Assembly: GCA_902779305.1 (NCBI GenBank)
Contig: CACZBD010000002.1
Span: forward strand, 124,001 to 188,000
Direction of reading: 5' to 3'
Source: an uncultured Lachnospiraceae bacterium
GTDB lineage: Bacteria; Bacillota; Clostridia; Lachnospirales; Lachnospiraceae
Length of the DNA stretch: 64,000 nt
Part shown: in pieces, positions 44,526 through 52,993 of the stretch
Position numbering within the stretch: position 1 is the stretch's first letter
Layout of the letters: each line of letters starts with the position of its first letter
Position numbers and translations under genes: made by a program
The notes under the pieces: generated by a model
Databases searched by the model: none
Told to the model about the DNA's origin: nothing
Seen by the model: only the letters and a program-made list of their open reading frames with translations

Positions 44526-44788
44526 AACGGGAAGAGATCAGAGAAAAATTAAAACAGATCTTATTTGAGACGGATGACAGAAATGCGGATCAGGTACGGG
44601 ACTGCTCGGAGGATTCCGATCTTAGGACCGACCTGGGCTTATCGTCCGTCGGGATGCTTTACATGGTTTTTTCCATCGAAGAAACCTTTGGTGTCCGCTT
44701 TGAAAATGTATCCATGAATGATTTTAAAACATTGGGTGATGTCGTTGACTACCTGGAAAACAAAACAGAGGAGGGAAAATCAAAATGA
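44522..44788 (+). CDS. Acyl carrier protein
   Basis: The 88-residue protein has the ACP helix pattern and DLGLSSVGM, with S42 as the likely phosphopantetheine site (the usual preceding Asp is Ser here). A recognisable helix III block (FKTLGDVVDYLE) follows. It overlaps the ligase gene on one side and the DegV gene on the other. It is not next to fatty-acid synthesis genes, so it is probably a dedicated carrier for the neighbouring ligase and acyltransferases. Confidence 0.87.
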   Translation: MKREEIREKLKQILFETDDRNADQVRDCSEDSDLRTDLGLSSVGMLYMVFSIEETFGVRFENVSMNDFKTLGDVVDYLENKTEEGKSK

Positions 44789-45723
44789 ATTCTTTTGAGA
44801 TCATTGCAGACGCAACCTGTGATCTGACGGAGGGGATGTTGCTGAAATACGGGATCAGGGTGGTGCCGGGACACCTGAGACTGCCGGACAAAACGGAGCA
44901 TCTTTCGTATCCGCGCTGGGATCTGTTCACAAGAGAGGAATTCTATGCGGATCTGAAGAAAAGACCGAATGAATACAGCACTTCTCCTGCCAACGTGGAA
45001 GAGTTCGCAGCGGTGTTTGAGGAGGTTTTAAAAGAAGGCAAGGATGTTTTGCTGCTCACGATCTCCGGCGGCATCAGCGGTGCTTTTAATTTCGCAAGAC
45101 AGGCAGCGGAACAGGTAAAGGAAAAATATCCGGACCGGAAGGTCTGCTGCGTGGATTCCATGCGTTTCGGACCCGGTCACGGTCTGATGACGGTGCATGC
45201 CGCAAAACTTCGGGAAGAGGGCAAAAGCATCGACGAGGTGGAAAAATATCTTACGGACAACAAAAACCGTTACCATCAGGCGGGCTGGCTCGATGATCTG
45301 TCTTTTGTTGCAAGCAAAGGACGCATCACGCACCCGAAGGCATTTTTCGGAACGCTTGCAGGTGTCAAGCCGATCGGTGAATTTGACTATAACGGCCTCA
45401 CGACCGTGATCGGCAAGGTCAAAGGTGCCAAGACTGCTTATGCCGTTTTGATGAAATATATTGAAGAAACGATAGAAAATCCTGAGGAACAGACGATCTT
45501 TATCGCGCAGACCAATCGTCTTCCCCAGGCGGAGGAATATAAGAAGATGATCGAGGAGAAGTTTCATCCCAAGGCGGTTCTGATCCATGATGTGCATCCT
45601 CTGTGCGGCGTCAACATCGGTCCCGGGCTCATGGCGGCATATTATGTCGGCAAGCCTATCTCTTCGGATCTTTCCGCCGAACGTGCTATCTTTGAAAATG
45701 CGGTGCAGGAGGTTTCCAAATGA
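44785..45723 (+). CDS. DegV-family fatty-acid-binding protein (FakB-like)
   Basis: The 312-residue protein has the DegV opening (IIADATCDLT), the TSPANVEEF block, and the TISGGISGAFNFAR motif. FakB proteins hold a fatty acid while FakA phosphorylates it. It overlaps the ACP gene by four bases, and a FakA homologue lies 1.3 kb downstream in the same direction. Co-location of the binding protein, kinase, ligases and PlsC enzymes argues for fatty-acid scavenging. It is a little longer than typical FakB. Confidence 0.87.
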   Translation: MNSFEIIADATCDLTEGMLLKYGIRVVPGHLRLPDKTEHLSYPRWDLFTREEFYADLKKRPNEYSTSPANVEEFAAVFEEVLKEGKDVLLLTISGGISGAFNFARQAAEQVKEKYPDRKVCCVDSMRFGPGHGLMTVHAAKLREEGKSIDEVEKYLTDNKNRYHQAGWLDDLSFVASKGRITHPKAFFGTLAGVKPIGEFDYNGLTTVIGKVKGAKTAYAVLMKYIEETIENPEEQTIFIAQTNRLPQAEEYKKMIEEKFHPKAVLIHDVHPLCGVNIGPGLMAAYYVGKPISSDLSAERAIFENAVQEVSK

Positions 45724-47063
45724 AAAAACTGACGAAAAAGAGCCAGATCCTGATCTATGCAGCCGCGGGCTTTGGTGTGAACATGCTGAATCTGATGATG
45801 AATTCCTACCTTTGCTCCGCTCTGCTCGTGGGCGGATTCGGCGAGGCCGCAATCCCGTACCAGACGTTTGCAGGGAAGGACCTTGTCATTGCAGGTGTCT
45901 GGGCAGCATTTGCGTTTATCGCCAAAGTGGTGGACGGTGTGATCGATGTACCGATGGCGGCATTTACCGATTCCCTGCGTTCCCGCTTCGGCAGAAGACG
46001 TCCGTCGATCCTGTTCGGCATGATCCCGATGATTTTGGCGTTCCTGCTGTTCCTTGTGATCCCGGATCCGAGCGGGGCTTCCATGCTGAATACGATCTAT
46101 TACGGCGTGATCCTCTGCATTTTCTACTGTTCCTACACGCTGACGATGGTTACCTACTATGCGACATTTACGGAGATCGTGGACAAGCAGGAAGACAGGA
46201 ACCTGATGTCCAATGCCAAATCCGTATTTGATATCTTCTATTTCATTTTAGGATACGTGGTGGTCAGAATGCTGTTAAACGGCATGAACATCCGTCCGGT
46301 GGCACTGATCGTGCTCCCGCTGGTACTGACCATGCTGATCCCGATCTTTATGATCAAGGAACCGTCTTCTCTGGACGGACATGCCGGAAACACCGAGGCT
46401 TCCCATGTCGTCAATCTGGCAACTTCCGTGAAATATGCATTTAAGAACAAGCCGTTCATCATCTGGATGCTGGTCTATTCCCTGATGACGTTCAGCGTGC
46501 AGCTGTTCCTTGGCGGCATCAACGAGTATTTTTCCTATGTCGGGATGAACATGATGATGGTCATGGTGTGCTCTTTTGCACCGGTGCCGTTTACACTGAT
46601 CCTTTACAATGCGATCCTGAAGAAAAAAGGCTTCGGATATGCTTTCCGCTATTCCCTGCTGATGTACTCTTTAGGCATGCTGTGCATGTTCGGCGTTTCG
46701 TTTTTGGAAGGCGGTACGCTCAAGACGATCCTTGCCGCAGTGACCGGCCTGATCAGTTCTTTCGCGATCGGTGCCCTCTTTGCGGTGGCTTATTCGATCC
46801 CTTCCCAGCTTGCTTCCGATGAAGAGGAAAAAACCGGCGTTTCCAATTCTGCAATGTATTTTGCCGTACAGGGACTGTTTTCCGGCGTGGCTACCGGGAT
46901 CGGCGGTGCGCTTGTGCTTACGGCACTGAAAGGTTCGGAATCCGCAGGATCCGGCGCGATCGTTTTCCTGACGCTGATCTGCGGGATTGGAACGCTTGCT
47001 TCTTATCTGTTAAGCCATATTCTGCCGAAATCTGTTACCGGTCTCGGAAAAGAGGAAGGATAA
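45720..47063 (+). CDS. MFS_2/GPH-family (MelB-like) transporter
   Basis: The 447-residue protein has twelve predicted membrane segments and the MelB-type signature KVVDGVIDVPMAAFTD, with the two Asp residues four apart that bind the coupling cation, followed by RFGRRRP. The family includes sodium/sugar symporters and the animal lysophosphatidylcholine transporter MFSD2A. Because it lies between DegV and FakA and beside PlsC enzymes, a lipid-related substrate is plausible, but a sugar cannot be excluded. It overlaps the DegV gene by four bases. Confidence 0.82.
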   Translation: MKKLTKKSQILIYAAAGFGVNMLNLMMNSYLCSALLVGGFGEAAIPYQTFAGKDLVIAGVWAAFAFIAKVVDGVIDVPMAAFTDSLRSRFGRRRPSILFGMIPMILAFLLFLVIPDPSGASMLNTIYYGVILCIFYCSYTLTMVTYYATFTEIVDKQEDRNLMSNAKSVFDIFYFILGYVVVRMLLNGMNIRPVALIVLPLVLTMLIPIFMIKEPSSLDGHAGNTEASHVVNLATSVKYAFKNKPFIIWMLVYSLMTFSVQLFLGGINEYFSYVGMNMMMVMVCSFAPVPFTLILYNAILKKKGFGYAFRYSLLMYSLGMLCMFGVSFLEGGTLKTILAAVTGLISSFAIGALFAVAYSIPSQLASDEEEKTGVSNSAMYFAVQGLFSGVATGIGGALVLTALKGSESAGSGAIVFLTLICGIGTLASYLLSHILPKSVTGLGKEEG

Positions 47064-47072
47064 GACCGGTCC

Positions 47073-48728
47073 ATGAGTGTGAAAAGAATTAACGGTTTAC
47101 AACTGGAAAAAATGGTGAGAAACGGGTTTGCCAATCTCGAAGCCTCCGAAGAAGAAGTCAACAGCCTGAATGTCTTCCCGGTGGCCGACGGCGATACCGG
47201 AACCAATATGTGTTTAACGCTTTCCAACGGGATCAGACATGCGAAAAGCCATGTCGAGGCAGGACTTTATCTCAAAGAACTCAGCGAGGGAATGCTGCTG
47301 GGGGCCAGAGGAAATTCCGGGGTCATTCTCTCACAGCTGTTTAAGGGAATGTCAACGGAACTGACCAGACAGACCATGGTGGGGCCCGGCGAACTCAGAA
47401 ATGCGCTGATCCGCAGCTACAAGACAGCTTACAGCGCGGTGGTCGAACCCGTGGAAGGAACGATCCTGACCGTTGCAAGAGAAGGGATCGAGCATATCCG
47501 GGGACAGATCAGCAGAAGTACCTGTGTGGACAATCTGCTGAGCATGTACATCGCGGAAATGAGAAAAACCCTGTCCTATACGCCGGAAATGCTTGGTGTT
47601 CTCAAGGAAGCGGGCGTGATCGACAGCGGCGCCTTAGGATACATCCTGATCTGCGAAGGAATGCTGAAATATCTGTACGGAGAAGAGATCAGACCGGATG
47701 AGCAGAAAAAACGCAGGGTAGAGATCCCTGTTTCCGGGAACACGGAGTCCGCATCGTTTGATGAAAACAGCATTTTTGAGGACGGCTACTGCATGGAATT
47801 TATCCTGCAACTGATGAAGGGGGAGGCGTATAACCAGCGTTTCCGCCTGCCGGCCTATATCGATGATCTGAAAGCTTACGGGAATTCTCTTGCCGTGATC
47901 CAGGAAGGCATGCGGGTAAAAGTGCATATCCATACGCGCAAACCGGCCAAAGTGATCACACTCAGCCAGGAATACGGGGAATTCTTGAATTTCAAGTTAG
48001 AGAATATGCAGCTGCAGCATAACGAGCATCTGCAGCAGAAAGCGCTGAGCAGTTCCCAAAAGGCGCTTCAGACCGTTGCGCTCGTGAACGGGCAGGGCGT
48101 CGGTTCCGCTTTTCGGGATCTTGGCTGCAGCGTTTTGATCGAAGGGGGAACGACCATGAACCCTTCGGCACAGGATTTTCTGAATGCGTACAAGAAACTG
48201 CGTGCGGATTGCATCGCGGTGCTTCCGAATAACCCGAATGCGATCCCTGCTGCGGAGCAGGCTGCCGGCCTGTATGAGGGCAGCGCAAAGATCGTGGTCC
48301 TGCAGAGCAAAAGCATGATGGAAGGGTATTTTGCGCTTGCCATGGATGTCGCGGACAGTACGGATGCTTCCTACAGGCTGACACAGATGAAAAACGGGAT
48401 CACGGATGTGGTCTCTCTCTTACAGACGCAGGCTACCCGTGATTTTTCCGGAGAAGATCTTTCCTGTCATGCGGGGGATCAGATCGTCCTTATGGGAGAG
48501 AAACTGTTATCCAAAGGCAGTGATCCTGCACAGGCCATACTCTCGGCATTTGAGAAGGTAAGCGGGATCGAAGACAAAGAGAGCTGCCTGCTGTTTCGCG
48601 GAGAGCATGTGAGCGAGCAGGAGGAAGAAGCGCTTCTGAATGCCATCGGTGAAAAGTACCCGCTTTTGGAAGTGACGACGGAAGAAGGCGGTCAGGGGCT
48701 CTATCACTGGCTGATCGGTCTGACATAA
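47073..48728 (+). CDS. fakA: Fatty-acid kinase subunit A (DAK2-domain)
   Basis: The 551-residue protein has the DAK2 nucleotide-binding signature NVFPVADGDTGTNM near residue 30 and GARGNSGVILSQL near 73, a middle domain, and a C-terminal DegV-like domain (EGGTTMNPSAQDF, then NNPNAIPAAEQA). FakA phosphorylates FakB-bound fatty acid to acyl phosphate, the substrate of PlsX/PlsY. Length matches FakA/YloV. GGAAGG lies upstream. It completes a FakB-transporter-FakA group 10 bases after the transporter. Confidence 0.92.
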   Translation: MSVKRINGLQLEKMVRNGFANLEASEEEVNSLNVFPVADGDTGTNMCLTLSNGIRHAKSHVEAGLYLKELSEGMLLGARGNSGVILSQLFKGMSTELTRQTMVGPGELRNALIRSYKTAYSAVVEPVEGTILTVAREGIEHIRGQISRSTCVDNLLSMYIAEMRKTLSYTPEMLGVLKEAGVIDSGALGYILICEGMLKYLYGEEIRPDEQKKRRVEIPVSGNTESASFDENSIFEDGYCMEFILQLMKGEAYNQRFRLPAYIDDLKAYGNSLAVIQEGMRVKVHIHTRKPAKVITLSQEYGEFLNFKLENMQLQHNEHLQQKALSSSQKALQTVALVNGQGVGSAFRDLGCSVLIEGGTTMNPSAQDFLNAYKKLRADCIAVLPNNPNAIPAAEQAAGLYEGSAKIVVLQSKSMMEGYFALAMDVADSTDASYRLTQMKNGITDVVSLLQTQATRDFSGEDLSCHAGDQIVLMGEKLLSKGSDPAQAILSAFEKVSGIEDKESCLLFRGEHVSEQEEEALLNAIGEKYPLLEVTTEEGGQGLYHWLIGLT

Positions 48729-48747
48729 AGGAGGAAAGGGACATCGG

Positions 48748-49692
48748 ATGATCGCATTATGGATCGTGCTCGGTCTGGTCGTTCTGATCGTACCGGGACT
48801 GCTATACACCTGGAATCTTTCGGGAAAGATCTATACGAACCTGCTGGTCCGTGAAACACCGGAAAAGTGGGGCAGAAACTGCAGCTTTCCGGAGGATGAA
48901 GAATATGTGAAGATGTATGAACAGGGACTTGTCTGGGGGGAAACCCATAAAGACAGAAAGCGCCCTGTTTCCGTTGTGAGTGATGGCTTTCATCTTTACG
49001 GTGAGTATTTTGATTTTGGCGCAGAGAAAGCAGTGATCATCATTCCGGGACGGACGGAGGCCTGCCCGTATTCATACTTTTTTGCGGAACCGTACAGGGA
49101 ATGCGGCTGCAATGTGCTTGTGATCGATAACAGAGCACACGGCCTTTCGGAGGGAAAATATCCGTCACTCGGATTTTCGGAATACAGGGATATCCTGCAG
49201 TGGGGGAAACTGCTGCATGATGAACTGAAGAATGCACAGGTGTTCCTGCACGGGATCTGCATCGGCGCTTCCACCGCGCTGTTTGCGCTGACGGATCAAA
49301 ACTGCCCCGATTATATGGCCGGCATGGTTGGCGATGGGATGTATACCACATTCTATGAGTCTTTCAAAGAGCATATGCGTATCGACCATCATCCGATCTT
49401 TCCCGTCGGGATCGAAGTCATGGCGCAGATCTATCTGCACAGTAAGGCGAGACCTGCGACGGACGGTCCGATCAAACGGATCGGTCGTATGAAAAAACCG
49501 ATCCTGTTTGTGCACAGCAGGGAAGACGGATTTTCCTTGCCTGAGAAAGCGCAGCAGTTGTATGATAAATGTGGATCGTCTGCCAAGAAGATCCGGTTTT
49601 TTGACCACGGGGCGCATTCGAGGATCCGGATCAACGATCCGGAAGGATATGACCGTGTGGTCATGGACTTTGTTGCGAGTATTACAGCCTGA
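48748..49692 (+). CDS. Alpha/beta-hydrolase with Cys at the nucleophile elbow
   Basis: The 314-residue protein has an N-terminal membrane or signal-like helix (2-25) and an alpha/beta-hydrolase domain. The elbow reads HGICIGAS (C171), where most hydrolases have Ser. Later blocks HSREDGF and DHGAHS supply the expected acid and histidine. Cys nucleophiles are known in dienelactone hydrolase (GxCxG), so the protein could be active. It lies 19 bases after fakA with AAAGGAGG upstream and ends in a small hairpin over its stop codon. Substrate unknown; lipid or acyl ester hydrolysis fits context. Confidence 0.78.
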   Translation: MIALWIVLGLVVLIVPGLLYTWNLSGKIYTNLLVRETPEKWGRNCSFPEDEEYVKMYEQGLVWGETHKDRKRPVSVVSDGFHLYGEYFDFGAEKAVIIIPGRTEACPYSYFFAEPYRECGCNVLVIDNRAHGLSEGKYPSLGFSEYRDILQWGKLLHDELKNAQVFLHGICIGASTALFALTDQNCPDYMAGMVGDGMYTTFYESFKEHMRIDHHPIFPVGIEVMAQIYLHSKARPATDGPIKRIGRMKKPILFVHSREDGFSLPEKAQQLYDKCGSSAKKIRFFDHGAHSRIRINDPEGYDRVVMDFVASITA

Positions 49693-49721
49693 AGGCTGTA
49701 TGAGAGGAAAGGAGAAACAAA

Positions 49722-50006
49722 ATGGATATCAGACCTACGGCAGTAATGGTGTTGGGAATCTGTGCAGCTGCATTTTCGGAGTGCGGGCTGCCGGGGATCA
49801 TCCTCGGGATCATCGGTAATAACAAGGCCAAGGCATATGTGGCGGCACATGGTGAGACCTGCGGAAAAGTCAAGACCGGCAGCATTTTATCCAAAGTCGG
49901 GATCATTGTAGGGAGCATCACGCTTGCCTGCTCGATCATTGCCCTGATCGTCTGGCTGGTCGTCATAATCGGCATCGGAGCCGGCGCATCCTTGATGAAT
50001 TATTGA
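49722..50006 (+). CDS. Small DUF4190-like membrane protein
   Basis: The 94-residue protein has two hydrophobic segments (8-30 and 60-90), the first followed by GIIGNNKAKAY, as seen in DUF4190-type small membrane proteins. AAAGGAG precedes the ATG. It is followed after four bases by an alpha/beta-hydrolase that begins with TTG. A related arrangement with a zinc ribbon occurs at 51037. Function unknown. Confidence 0.7.
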   Translation: MDIRPTAVMVLGICAAAFSECGLPGIILGIIGNNKAKAYVAAHGETCGKVKTGSILSKVGIIVGSITLACSIIALIVWLVVIIGIGAGASLMNY

Positions 50007-50010
50007 TCCG

Positions 50011-50997
50011 TTGAAGAGAACGTTCTGCAGGACCATCGTTATTTTCATCCTGAGTGTCGCAGTGTTGTGGCTGATCACTGCCCTATCGCTGTTCCTCGGA
50101 TTTGGCCGGAGTGATGGGATCCCTCCTTACGAGCCGACCTACAGTCGGGACTATGCGGACGTTTTTTCCAGAAGGGAAGTCACCTTCTTTTCAGGGAAGA
50201 ACCGTCTCTGCGGATGGGTGTACGGCGAGGATGAAACAAAAGACCGGGCCCTGATCGTCATAGTCCATGGGATCGACGCAGGCGCGGACACGTTTTTGCC
50301 GCTCATCCGGGAGTTCGTATCAAACGATTATACGGTTTTGGCCTATGACGGTACCGGGACGCGGACGAGCGAAGGAAGCGGGATCCGCGGACTTTCCCAG
50401 GCTGCCGCGGATCTTCATGCGGCACTTTCCTTTGTAAAAGAAGAGGCTTCGCTCAGCGATCTGCCGTTGATCGTTTACGGGCACAGTGCGGGCGGATATG
50501 CCGCCGCAGCGGAAACTGCGGATCATCCGGAAATTGACGGTGTTGTCTGTGTCTGTGCGTTTGACCGGCCGCTTTCGGAAATGATGGCTAAAGCTGAAGA
50601 ATATGCCGGGTTTGGCGCGTACGTTGGTTATCCGTGTCTGGCGCTGCAGTATCACGTGCTGTTTGGAACAGACGGAAACCGCGCGGCTTCGGAAGCATTA
50701 TCCGATTCCAAGGTCCCCGCGCTGATCATCGCGGCTTCAGAAGATGAGGCGGTTCCCGGATCCGTCAGCCTGTATGCAATGCGGGACCGTATAGAGGACC
50801 CCGGTGCGGCTTTTGAACTGGTAAACGAACCTTACCGCGACCGTCATGCCACGGTACATCTGACGAAAGAGGCTGCAGGGGAAAGGATCCTGATGGCGGA
50901 AGGATTGGAAGCGCCGGATCAGACGATCTGCAATGAAGTGGATGACGGCTTTCTGAAGCTTCTGTTTGATTTTATGGAAAAACAGATCGATATGTGA
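50011..50997 (+). CDS. Alpha/beta-hydrolase (Ser nucleophile), membrane-anchored
   Basis: The 328-residue protein starts with Lys/Arg and a hydrophobic helix (signal anchor, 8-30), then a hydrolase domain with HGIDAG, GHSAGG (S159) and an acid-His pair near the end (ASEDEA, YRDRHA). It has a normal Ser elbow, unlike the neighbour at 48748. The start is TTG 50011, four bases after the preceding stop, without a clear ribosome site, so coupling to the previous gene is likely and the start is less certain. Function is probably esterase or lipase-like, unassigned. Confidence 0.78.
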   Translation: MKRTFCRTIVIFILSVAVLWLITALSLFLGFGRSDGIPPYEPTYSRDYADVFSRREVTFFSGKNRLCGWVYGEDETKDRALIVIVHGIDAGADTFLPLIREFVSNDYTVLAYDGTGTRTSEGSGIRGLSQAAADLHAALSFVKEEASLSDLPLIVYGHSAGGYAAAAETADHPEIDGVVCVCAFDRPLSEMMAKAEEYAGFGAYVGYPCLALQYHVLFGTDGNRAASEALSDSKVPALIIAASEDEAVPGSVSLYAMRDRIEDPGAAFELVNEPYRDRHATVHLTKEAAGERILMAEGLEAPDQTICNEVDDGFLKLLFDFMEKQIDM

Positions 50998-51036
50998 TAA
51001 GATTGCACTATATGAATGTTATGAGGAGGTAATGAA

Positions 51037-51603
51037 ATGTTTTGTCAAAATTGCGGAAACCAGATCGCCGACGGTCAGAAGTTTTGTGAGCACTGCGGCG
51101 CACCGGTTGAAAATGCGGTTGTACAAGAAGTAGTGGAAGAAGTGGTTGAGGAAACCGTTCCCGTACAGGAGCCGGTGGCAGAACCTGTTTCATCCAATGA
51201 TAACTGGGCAGGGGACGAGCCTGTTTCTTATTCCGAACCGACACCCGACTATCAGTCGGCATATGCCGGAAATCCTTATGCACAGACAGAACCCGCACAA
51301 GGCGGCGGCAAAGGTCTGTCCATTGCAGCCATGATCTGCGGTATTCTTTCCATCGTATGCTGCTGCGTCGGATGGCTGTCCATTATTTTGGCGATCGTTG
51401 CTGTGGTTCTCGGCATTATTGCGATGGTCAAAGGCGCTTCCGGAAAGGCTTTGGCACTTACCGGACTGATCTGCGGCGGTGTCGGACTGATCCTTGCGAT
51501 CGTTGCGCTTGCCGGCGGAACTGCTGCGCTTAGTGAGCTGGGCGGAATTGGCGGACTTGACAGTCTGGATCCGGACAGCATCATGAATATGCTGAACCTG
51601 TAA
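51037..51603 (+). CDS. Zinc-ribbon plus DUF4190-like membrane protein
   Basis: The 188-residue protein begins with a zinc ribbon (MFCQNCG...FCEHCG), an acidic Val/Glu-rich linker, a Pro/Tyr/Gly-rich stretch, and two Ala/Gly/Ile-rich membrane segments (about 95-130 and 140-165) of DUF4190 type. GAGGAGG sits upstream of the ATG. The design matches many small Firmicute membrane proteins of unknown role. It is followed after one base by a DUF2752 protein. Confidence 0.82.
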   Translation: MFCQNCGNQIADGQKFCEHCGAPVENAVVQEVVEEVVEETVPVQEPVAEPVSSNDNWAGDEPVSYSEPTPDYQSAYAGNPYAQTEPAQGGGKGLSIAAMICGILSIVCCCVGWLSIILAIVAVVLGIIAMVKGASGKALALTGLICGGVGLILAIVALAGGTAALSELGGIGGLDSLDPDSIMNMLNL

Positions 51604-51604
51604 G

Positions 51605-52081
51605 ATGTTTAGCAGAACGGAAAAACTTTCTATATTATTAGGATGGATCGCATTGGGCCTCGGCATTGCCGGAGGCCTTTTGCTTCGTCATGGCGTATTT
51701 GACAGGGTTCATGGAAGAGGTCTTTGCGTCTTCAGACGGGTCACGGGGTATTACTGCCCGGGCTGCGGGCTTACGAGAGCCTGCTTTGCGCTTGCAAACG
51801 GACAGATCCTGAAAAGTTTTCTGCTCCATCCGTTTTTGCTCCTTTGTGTAGTTACATTTCTGTTCTGGCTGTTTCTGATGACAGAACGCCTGATCAGAGC
51901 ACATTTTCTTCCGGAGGAGAAACGTTATCTCATATGGAAGAAAAATCTGTCGTTTTACGCGCGTCTTGAAACGGCTGCCGTGATCTTTGCAGCGGTCCTG
52001 CTCCTGCAGTGGCTCGTTAAGATCCTGCTGCAGCTGATCTGGCATCTGGACTGGTTTGAAATGATCGGAAAACTTTTCTAG
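51605..52081 (+). CDS. DUF2752 membrane protein
   Basis: The 158-residue protein has three membrane segments and the hallmark YYCPGCGLTRACFAL block near residue 50. DUF2752 proteins are small membrane proteins of unknown function, often next to zinc-ribbon/DUF4190 proteins like the one just upstream. It starts one base after that gene's stop. Its 3' end faces the RlmI-like gene transcribed leftward, nine bases away. Confidence 0.83.
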   Translation: MFSRTEKLSILLGWIALGLGIAGGLLLRHGVFDRVHGRGLCVFRRVTGYYCPGCGLTRACFALANGQILKSFLLHPFLLLCVVTFLFWLFLMTERLIRAHFLPEEKRYLIWKKNLSFYARLETAAVIFAAVLLLQWLVKILLQLIWHLDWFEMIGKLF

Positions 52082-52090
52082 AAAGATCTG

Positions 52091-52969
52091 CTATTTTCCC
52101 ACATATCTTCCGCTTGCCCCACAGGGCAGGATCAGGCCGTTTACGGTCACGGGGAGCCCGATCTCCTCCGCTTCGGCATGACCGCCGAATGCGGAAACGA
52201 AGATATCGTTTAGCATGTAGGAAAGTACTGCCGGCTGCAGTCCCGTGGTATAGGAATTGAGCAGAACGAACAGGGGTTTTTCCGCCAAAATCTTTGCGCA
52301 CAGTTTTAAGAACGGATATACCGATTCCTCGATCTTCCAGATCTCGCCCTTCGGCCCTCTTCCGTAAGAGGGGGGATCCATGATGATCGCATCATATCTG
52401 TTACCGCGCCGGATCTCTCTTTCCACGAACTTTACGCAGTCATCCACCAGATAACGGATCGGCGCATCCGCAAGATCGGAACAGGCTGCGTTTTCTTTTG
52501 CCCACTGCACCATGCCTTTGGATGCATCCACATGCGTGACTGCAGCACCTGCTTTTGCTGCGGCCAGTGTGGCGCCGCCCGTATAGGCAAACAGGTTCAG
52601 GACTTTGATGTCCCGGTTCGGAGAATCTTTTTTCCTTTTTCTGATCAGGGAGGACATCCAGTCCCAGTTGACCGCCTGTTCGGGAAAGAGACCGGTATGT
52701 TTAAACGAAAAAGGTTTCAACTGAAAAGTCAGATCCTTATACGAAATTTTCCACTGCTGTGGGAGATCAAAGAATTCCCACTCGCCGCCGCCTTTGGAAC
52801 TGCGGTGGTAGTGTGCGTTCAGCTTTTTCCAGCGCTGATCTTTGTGCGCGGAGTCCCAGATCACCTGCGGGTCAGGCCGAAGCAGGATATAGTTTCCCCA
52901 GCGCTCCAGTTTTTCTCCGTTTCCGGTATCAATGACTTCATAATCCAGCCAGTCTTTTGCAATCCACAT
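52091..52969 (-). CDS. Class I SAM methyltransferase, RlmI-like
   Basis: The 292-residue protein contains the motif LNLFAYTGGAT near residue 130, VDASKGMV, and DPPSYGRG, the pattern of RlmI/RlmK-type rRNA cytosine methyltransferases. The N-terminal PUA domain of RlmI is missing, and the N terminus instead has a beta-rich segment. It is the second gene of a leftward pair, 24 bases after an AMP-ligase stop. RNA methylation is likely from the motif family; the exact target is unknown. Confidence 0.8.
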   Translation of the reverse strand: MWIAKDWLDYEVIDTGNGEKLERWGNYILLRPDPQVIWDSAHKDQRWKKLNAHYHRSSKGGGEWEFFDLPQQWKISYKDLTFQLKPFSFKHTGLFPEQAVNWDWMSSLIRKRKKDSPNRDIKVLNLFAYTGGATLAAAKAGAAVTHVDASKGMVQWAKENAACSDLADAPIRYLVDDCVKFVEREIRRGNRYDAIIMDPPSYGRGPKGEIWKIEESVYPFLKLCAKILAEKPLFVLLNSYTTGLQPAVLSYMLNDIFVSAFGGHAEAEEIGLPVTVNGLILPCGASGRYVGK

Positions 52970-52993
52970 CTGTTTTTTCCGTCCTTGTGATTT

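Noticed and set aside
49683..49700. Hairpin over the hydrolase stop codon as a terminator
   Set aside because: The 7-bp stem has no T-run after it and the next gene's ribosome site follows within 20 bases.
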